Assembly (NCBI RefSeq): GCF_030758615.1
Contig: NZ_CP132381.1
Span: 1,860,001-1,924,000, forward strand
Length of the DNA: 64,000 nucleotides
Direction: 5' to 3'
From: Gilliamella apis
GTDB lineage: Bacteria > Pseudomonadota > Gammaproteobacteria > Enterobacterales > Orbaceae
Shown here piece after piece: positions 57,305 through 64,000 of the stretch (position 1 is its first letter; each line of letters starts with the position of its first letter). Below the pieces are notes generated by a model. That model had not been told where the DNA came from. It was given only the letters and a program-made list of their open reading frames with translations, and searched no databases. The position numbers were made by a program, and so were the translations under genes.

Positions 57305-57354
57305 TATAATGTGCTCTTAGCTTAGGCTAAACATCAACGCTTTCTTGTTGATGT
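57305..57354 (+). promoter_or_regulatory. rph promoter -10 and leader hairpin
   Basis: TATAAT at 57305-57310 is a good -10 for the rph-pyrE unit. About 20 bases later ACATCAAC-GCTTTCTT-GTTGATGT forms an 8-bp perfect hairpin in the leader (57331-57354). No strong -35 was identified. Confidence 0.45.
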
Positions 57355-57415
57355 CCTCCTAAATGATTTAATAAGTTCAAAGATAAATTTTAAAATAAAA
57401 CTGCTGGAGAATTGC

Positions 57416-58132
57416 ATGCGCCCGTCTGGTCGATCCGCGGAACAAGTCCGCCCAATCAAAATAACCCGTCATTACACTAAGCATGCAGAAGGTTCTGTAT
57501 TAGTCGAGTTTGGTGAAACAAAAGTACTTTGTAATGCAACAATTGAAGAATCTGTACCTCGCTTTCTAAAAGGTCAAAATCAAGGTTGGGTAACCGCTGA
57601 ATATGGTATGTTGCCTCGAGCAACCAATTCAAGAACTCAACGTGAAGCGGCAAAAGGAAAACAAACAGGCCGTACGATGGAAATCCAACGCCTTATTGCC
57701 CGTTCATTACGCGCAATGATTGATCTAAAATTATTAGGGGAATATACCATTACATTAGACTGTGATGTTATCCAAGCTGATGGAGGCACTAGAACAGCAT
57801 CAATAACTGGTGCTAGTGTGGCATTAGTTGACGCAATAAACATGATGTTAGAAAGTGGTAAAATCAAGCAAAACCCAATTAAATCTTTAGTGGCTGCCGT
57901 ATCGGTAGGCATTGTTAATAGTGAAGCGGTATGCGACTTAGAATATATTGAAGATTCTAATGCCGAAACCGATATGAATGTGGTAATGACTGATGATGGT
58001 CGTATCATTGAAGTTCAAGGTACTGCCGAAGGTGAACCATTTAGTCATGAAGAATTATTAACTTTATTAGAACTGGCAAAAAATGGCATTACAACCATTA
58101 TAGAAGCACAAAAACAAGCTTTAAAAGATTAA
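57416..58132 (+). CDS. rph: Ribonuclease PH
   Basis: 238 residues, full length. [16 protein letters not shown] at the start, [51 protein letters not shown] and the C-terminal GTAEGEPF. It trims tRNA 3' ends phosphorolytically. It appears intact, unlike the frameshifted allele of E. coli K-12. GGAG precedes ATG. pyrE follows after 13 bases. Confidence 0.96.
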   Translation: MRPSGRSAEQVRPIKITRHYTKHAEGSVLVEFGETKVLCNATIEESVPRFLKGQNQGWVTAEYGMLPRATNSRTQREAAKGKQTGRTMEIQRLIARSLRAMIDLKLLGEYTITLDCDVIQADGGTRTASITGASVALVDAINMMLESGKIKQNPIKSLVAAVSVGIVNSEAVCDLEYIEDSNAETDMNVVMTDDGRIIEVQGTAEGEPFSHEELLTLLELAKNGITTIIEAQKQALKD

Positions 58133-58145
58133 TTGGAGAGGATCG

Positions 58146-58793
58146 ATGAAATCATATAAGAGTGAATTTATAGAATTTGCTTTAGATAGGCAAGCATTAA
58201 AATTTGGTGAGTTTACCTTAAAATCAGGACGGAAAAGTCCCTATTTTTTTAATGCAGGACTATTTAATACCGGAAAGGATTTGGCGTTATTAGGTCGTTT
58301 TTATGCCGCTGCATTAATGGATGCAAATTTAAAATATGATGTCATCTTTGGTCCTGCCTATAAAGGTATCCCAATTGTCTCATCTACAGTTGTGGCTTTA
58401 TCCGAGCACCACAATGTTGATGTACCTTATTGCTTTAACCGAAAAGAAGCTAAAGATCATGGTGAAGGTGGTAATTTAGTTGGTAGTTCTATTTATCAAC
58501 AACGCGTCATGTTAGTTGATGATGTAATTACCGCTGGTACTGCAATTCGTGAATCAATGCGAATTTTAGAAGATAATCAATCTAAACTTGCTGGCGTATT
58601 AATCTGTCTTGATCGTCAAGAAAAAGGTAGAGGTGAATTATCCGCTATTCAAGAAATCAAACAAACTTATAGTTGTGACGTAATTTCGATTATCACTTTA
58701 GATGATTTGATCCAATATCTTTATCGTGATCCATCACGTAAAGACCAAGTAGTCCAAGTCGAAGCATATCGTTCTGAATATGGCATTAAATAA
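58146..58793 (+). CDS. pyrE: Orotate phosphoribosyltransferase
   Basis: 215 residues. [44 protein letters not shown] and the PRPP-binding loop [14 protein letters not shown] identify PyrE, which makes orotidine monophosphate in pyrimidine synthesis. GGAGAGG lies directly before ATG. The 13-base gap after rph leaves no room for the attenuator known in E. coli. A terminator follows. Confidence 0.96.
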   Translation: MKSYKSEFIEFALDRQALKFGEFTLKSGRKSPYFFNAGLFNTGKDLALLGRFYAAALMDANLKYDVIFGPAYKGIPIVSSTVVALSEHHNVDVPYCFNRKEAKDHGEGGNLVGSSIYQQRVMLVDDVITAGTAIRESMRILEDNQSKLAGVLICLDRQEKGRGELSAIQEIKQTYSCDVISIITLDDLIQYLYRDPSRKDQVVQVEAYRSEYGIK

Positions 58794-58795
58794 CC

Positions 58796-58819
58796 AAGCG
58801 TCGTAAGACGCTTTTTTTA
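58796..58819 (+). terminator. Terminator after pyrE
   Basis: AAGCGTC-GTAA-GACGCTT followed by T6, starting three bases after the stop. Confidence 0.92.
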
Positions 58820-58937
58820 TATTTGCAAGTTTTTACAATTATTTGACAACTTTTCAATTAAATTAATTATAATTTGTCTTATCTTTCTACATTAATTTAC
58901 TTAAGCCCATTTCTCTAGACTGAATTAAGGATATAAA

Positions 58938-60044
58938 ATGAAAAAAACATTTATATTAATTTTGTTACTCAATATAAGCACCATATTTCCATCTCAGGCA
59001 AACTATAACGAGTTAAACGTTAGTAACTCTTATTTAGAACTGCAACAATTAAAATATGGAAAAGATCTCATTCCTGTGGGGCAAATTAATTCAAGTATTA
59101 TTGATAGCATTAAATTAAAACCTGATACAGTTGAATTTTCTATTACTTTAGAAACAGAAGGTGCAACACCTACTGAAGCTTCAGATCTTAACGTTGAGAC
59201 AATGAAGAAATTAAAAAATTACCTAAACACTCTTAATATCACCGATGATAATTTAGTCACCATAGACTACAAAAACAGAGTTAAAACAATTGCGAAAGAA
59301 AACAATCAAGAAGATAACCATTATCAAGCGTTTCTTAATATTGTATTAACTATTGATGATAATGACAGTTTTATCAATCTAAATAAAGCCCTTGATAAAT
59401 ATAATATAAATGATATTTCTCAGCTTGAAGAAGAGAAGTTAACTAACTATTATCTATTCCAAATTACTGCAGTCGCTAATAGTGAAAGTAAAGCAAAAGA
59501 AGATCTATACCAAAAATATACTAATATCGCGAATGATTTAAAAAATATTGGTTTAACAAATGTTTCAATTAAGAGCTCGTTTGTCAGACAAATTGATACA
59601 GACAAAATTAATGAGCAACGTTATTTTGTTAATAACACTTTAAAAATAAAAATAAATAGACTCGATCTTATCGGTAAGATTATTGCCAAAGCACAAGAGT
59701 TAAAAATGAAAGTCAATAATGACATCTCTTATAGCGTATCACCAGAAGCCATTCAAACTGCAGTAAAAGAGCATGAAACTCTTTTATTAAACCAATTAAC
59801 TACTAAAGTTCAACGTTTAATGGCTAAACAATATGTCGTTGGTGCACCTATTTCACTTGAAATTCAATCAAGATATCCTGAAGCAATTTATGAAAGAAAT
59901 AACTCTAGTAGTGATCAAATGATGTTCAAAATGGTTTCAATGAAGAACTATAGTAATGTTGATATTTATACACCACCTGAATATGAAATCACCCTAACCT
60001 TATCAGGCTCATTCGAAACTCTTAAAAAGGTGGAGCAAAACTAA
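58938..60044 (+). CDS. Secreted SIMPL-domain-like (DUF541) protein
   Basis: 368 residues. A signal peptide (MKKTFILILLLNISTIFPSQA) is followed by a region in which PDTVEFSITLETEGATPTEA and MKKLKNYLNTLNITDDNLVT match the SIMPL pattern of repeated beta strands and an Asn/Lys-rich helix. A second similar unit seems to lie at about 170-270. E. coli YggE, a SIMPL protein, is periplasmic and linked to oxidative stress. The assignment rests on pattern only. AAGGAT precedes ATG, and a long hairpin follows. Confidence 0.55.
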   Translation: MKKTFILILLLNISTIFPSQANYNELNVSNSYLELQQLKYGKDLIPVGQINSSIIDSIKLKPDTVEFSITLETEGATPTEASDLNVETMKKLKNYLNTLNITDDNLVTIDYKNRVKTIAKENNQEDNHYQAFLNIVLTIDDNDSFINLNKALDKYNINDISQLEEEKLTNYYLFQITAVANSESKAKEDLYQKYTNIANDLKNIGLTNVSIKSSFVRQIDTDKINEQRYFVNNTLKIKINRLDLIGKIIAKAQELKMKVNNDISYSVSPEAIQTAVKEHETLLLNQLTTKVQRLMAKQYVVGAPISLEIQSRYPEAIYERNNSSSDQMMFKMVSMKNYSNVDIYTPPEYEITLTLSGSFETLKKVEQN

Positions 60045-60084
60045 TTTGATGTAAGTTTATATATAAAGTACTTTAGATTGATTA

Positions 60085-60123
60085 GATTTCATTTGGTTAA
60101 TAATTTATTAACTAAATGAAATC
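60085..60123. terminator. Long hairpin between convergent genes
   Basis: A 19-bp stem (one G-U) around a single-base loop, arms beginning GATTTCATTT and ending AAATGAAATC. It lies between convergent stops. Confidence 0.65.
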
Positions 60124-60130
60124 TTGCAGA

Positions 60131-60835
60131 CTATTTTGAATGACTTTGAACGAAGAATTTCGCATTATCGTAATGATAGATAATTTGTGAAAAATCGAAA
60201 GGTTCACCAGAAGAAGTATAAAAGATTTCTTCAACACATAGAGCAGGATCGCCAGCATTTAAACCTAAATAAGGCGCGATATCTTCATCTAATTTTATAG
60301 CTTTAAAATATTTGTCTGAAAAACCGATATTGACCTTACAAATATCTTTTACATAACTAAAAATTGAGTTTTCAGCAATTTCTTTATTTAAATAAGAAAC
60401 AATTTTTTTTCGATAATAAGATTGTTCAAAGCCATATACTTTACCTTCAACCAAACGCAACCGTTTTATATAATAAACATACTCATCATCTTCACACTGG
60501 AGGTATTCTTTAACTTTGACATTAGGTTGCATAACATCAACATTAAATACTTGCGATGAGCCAGGTAAATCATTGAGATCGACACTAAACCCATGACTTT
60601 CTAAAAAATTTAGATAACCTTGTTTTTTGGGTTGCCGAACAAAAATACCACTACCTTGGATTTGATAAATTACGCCATGTCTTTCAAGACGATTTAGTGC
60701 CTTAATAATAGTGGTTCGACTGACTTGATATTGCTGAATTAAACCTTCGATATTAGGCAACTGCGTACCTTTAGGCAAATTTTGCTGATAAATCGCTTGC
60801 TGGATTTTTTTCGCTACATCTTGATATTTTAACAT
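60131..60835 (-). CDS. GntR-family regulator with UTRA domain (beta-glucoside operon)
   Basis: 234 residues. An N-terminal winged helix (YQDVAKKIQQAIYQQNLPKGTQLP; VSRTTIIKALNRLERHGVIY) is followed by a UTRA effector domain with EYVYYIKRLRLVEGKVYGFEQSYY and PALCVEEIFYTSSGEPFDFS. The UTRA domain of such regulators binds phosphorylated sugars. Divergent position before the PTS and phospho-beta-glucosidase genes makes it their likely repressor, released by a 6-phospho-beta-glucoside. Confidence 0.85.
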   Translation of the reverse strand: MLKYQDVAKKIQQAIYQQNLPKGTQLPNIEGLIQQYQVSRTTIIKALNRLERHGVIYQIQGSGIFVRQPKKQGYLNFLESHGFSVDLNDLPGSSQVFNVDVMQPNVKVKEYLQCEDDEYVYYIKRLRLVEGKVYGFEQSYYRKKIVSYLNKEIAENSIFSYVKDICKVNIGFSDKYFKAIKLDEDIAPYLGLNAGDPALCVEEIFYTSSGEPFDFSQIIYHYDNAKFFVQSHSK

Positions 60836-60914
60836 TTGTAATTCTTTATTATTGTTATAAATAGTTTTTATTCTATACCTGTAAATTAATTATTAAATCA
60901 AAATTGCGAGAAAA

Positions 60915-60930
60915 CGGGATCTAGATCACA
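60915..60930 (+). promoter_or_regulatory. CRP site before the beta-glucoside PTS operon
   Basis: CGGGATCTAGATCACA differs from the consensus TGTGATCTAGATCACA at two positions. It lies 87 bases upstream of the PTS gene in the divergent region. With a -10-like TAATAT at about 60970-60975 its centre would be near -60, a class I activating position. Confidence 0.7.
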
Positions 60931-61005
60931 AACAATAAAATTGGTCATTAACAATTTTTCATTTAAGGATAATATAAGCTCACTATTCTATGAAAAGGAG
61001 CTTAG

Positions 61006-64000
<2,995 letters not shown>

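Noticed and set aside
57637..58008. 123-codon frame antisense to rph
   Set aside because: Lies wholly inside a strongly conserved gene on the other strand and has no features of its own.

Overview
The window is chromosomal DNA from an AT-rich gammaproteobacterium. By eye it is about one third G+C. The gene set is enterobacterial in character (potFGHI, eco, ydiK, pssA, rimO, mdtK, feoABC, ygbA, ycaO, coaE-zapD-yacG, lexA, hisJQM, yccS, yejK, yicC, rph-pyrE), but gene order is heavily rearranged compared with Escherichia. This combination suggests the Orbaceae (Gilliamella/Frischella/Orbus, insect-gut symbionts). That assignment is inferred from protein resemblance and base composition; no rRNA gene is present to confirm it. 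I found no tRNA, rRNA, IS element, prophage or CRISPR array.

Layout. 1-1 kb: 3' part of an M20 amidohydrolase. 1-4.3 kb: a FepA-type receptor and a lipoprotein esterase of the IroE/Cee kind, with a Fur box. 4.4-5.4 kb: ribB behind an FMN riboswitch. 5.5-10 kb: a putrescine transporter operon (potFGHI). 10.3-13.5 kb: lipoprotein ecotin, ydiK, and pssA broken by a one-base frameshift. 13.5-19.1 kb: a SorC-type regulator, a CirA-type receptor and a CeuE-type ferric-siderophore binding protein, the latter two divergent around Fur boxes. 19.7-24.2 kb: rimO, mdtK and an OpgE-like phosphoethanolamine transferase. 24.2-27.3 kb: transketolase and transaldolase. 27.9-31.4 kb: feoABC (feoB carries a one-base frameshift) and ygbA. 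31.4-38.9 kb: an AroE-like protein, a PfkB kinase, ycaO, a DUF4282 protein, tsaD, yacG, zapD and coaE. 39.0-42.6 kb: a tetranucleotide repeat, lexA with two SOS boxes, a small membrane protein, and hisJQM without an ATPase gene. 42.9-50.3 kb: yccS, an orphan protein, and a giant DUF4132 (MolR/YehI-like) gene surrounded by partial copies and repeats. 51-58.8 kb: nfo, yejK, a MATE pump, a Sel1 protein, an EamA transporter, yicC, rph and pyrE. 58.9-64 kb: a SIMPL-like secreted protein and a GntR-controlled beta-glucoside PTS with its phospho-beta-glucosidase, cut by the window end.

How it fits together. Iron acquisition is the main theme. FepA, the periplasm-facing esterase, the CirA-type receptor and the CeuE-type binding protein together resemble the Campylobacter scheme in which enterobactin is hydrolysed and the linear catecholate product is captured. 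No siderophore synthesis genes are seen, so scavenging of other species' siderophores is likely. feoABC adds ferrous uptake. Carbon use is represented by the beta-glucoside operon and by the non-oxidative pentose phosphate pair.

The most unusual items are the ecotin with a lipobox, the extra N-terminal membrane segments on both PotH and PotI, the eroding DUF4132 locus, a kinase lacking the usual GAGD motif, the 12-unit tetranucleotide tract before lexA, and two single-base frameshifts in highly conserved genes, which may be sequencing errors.
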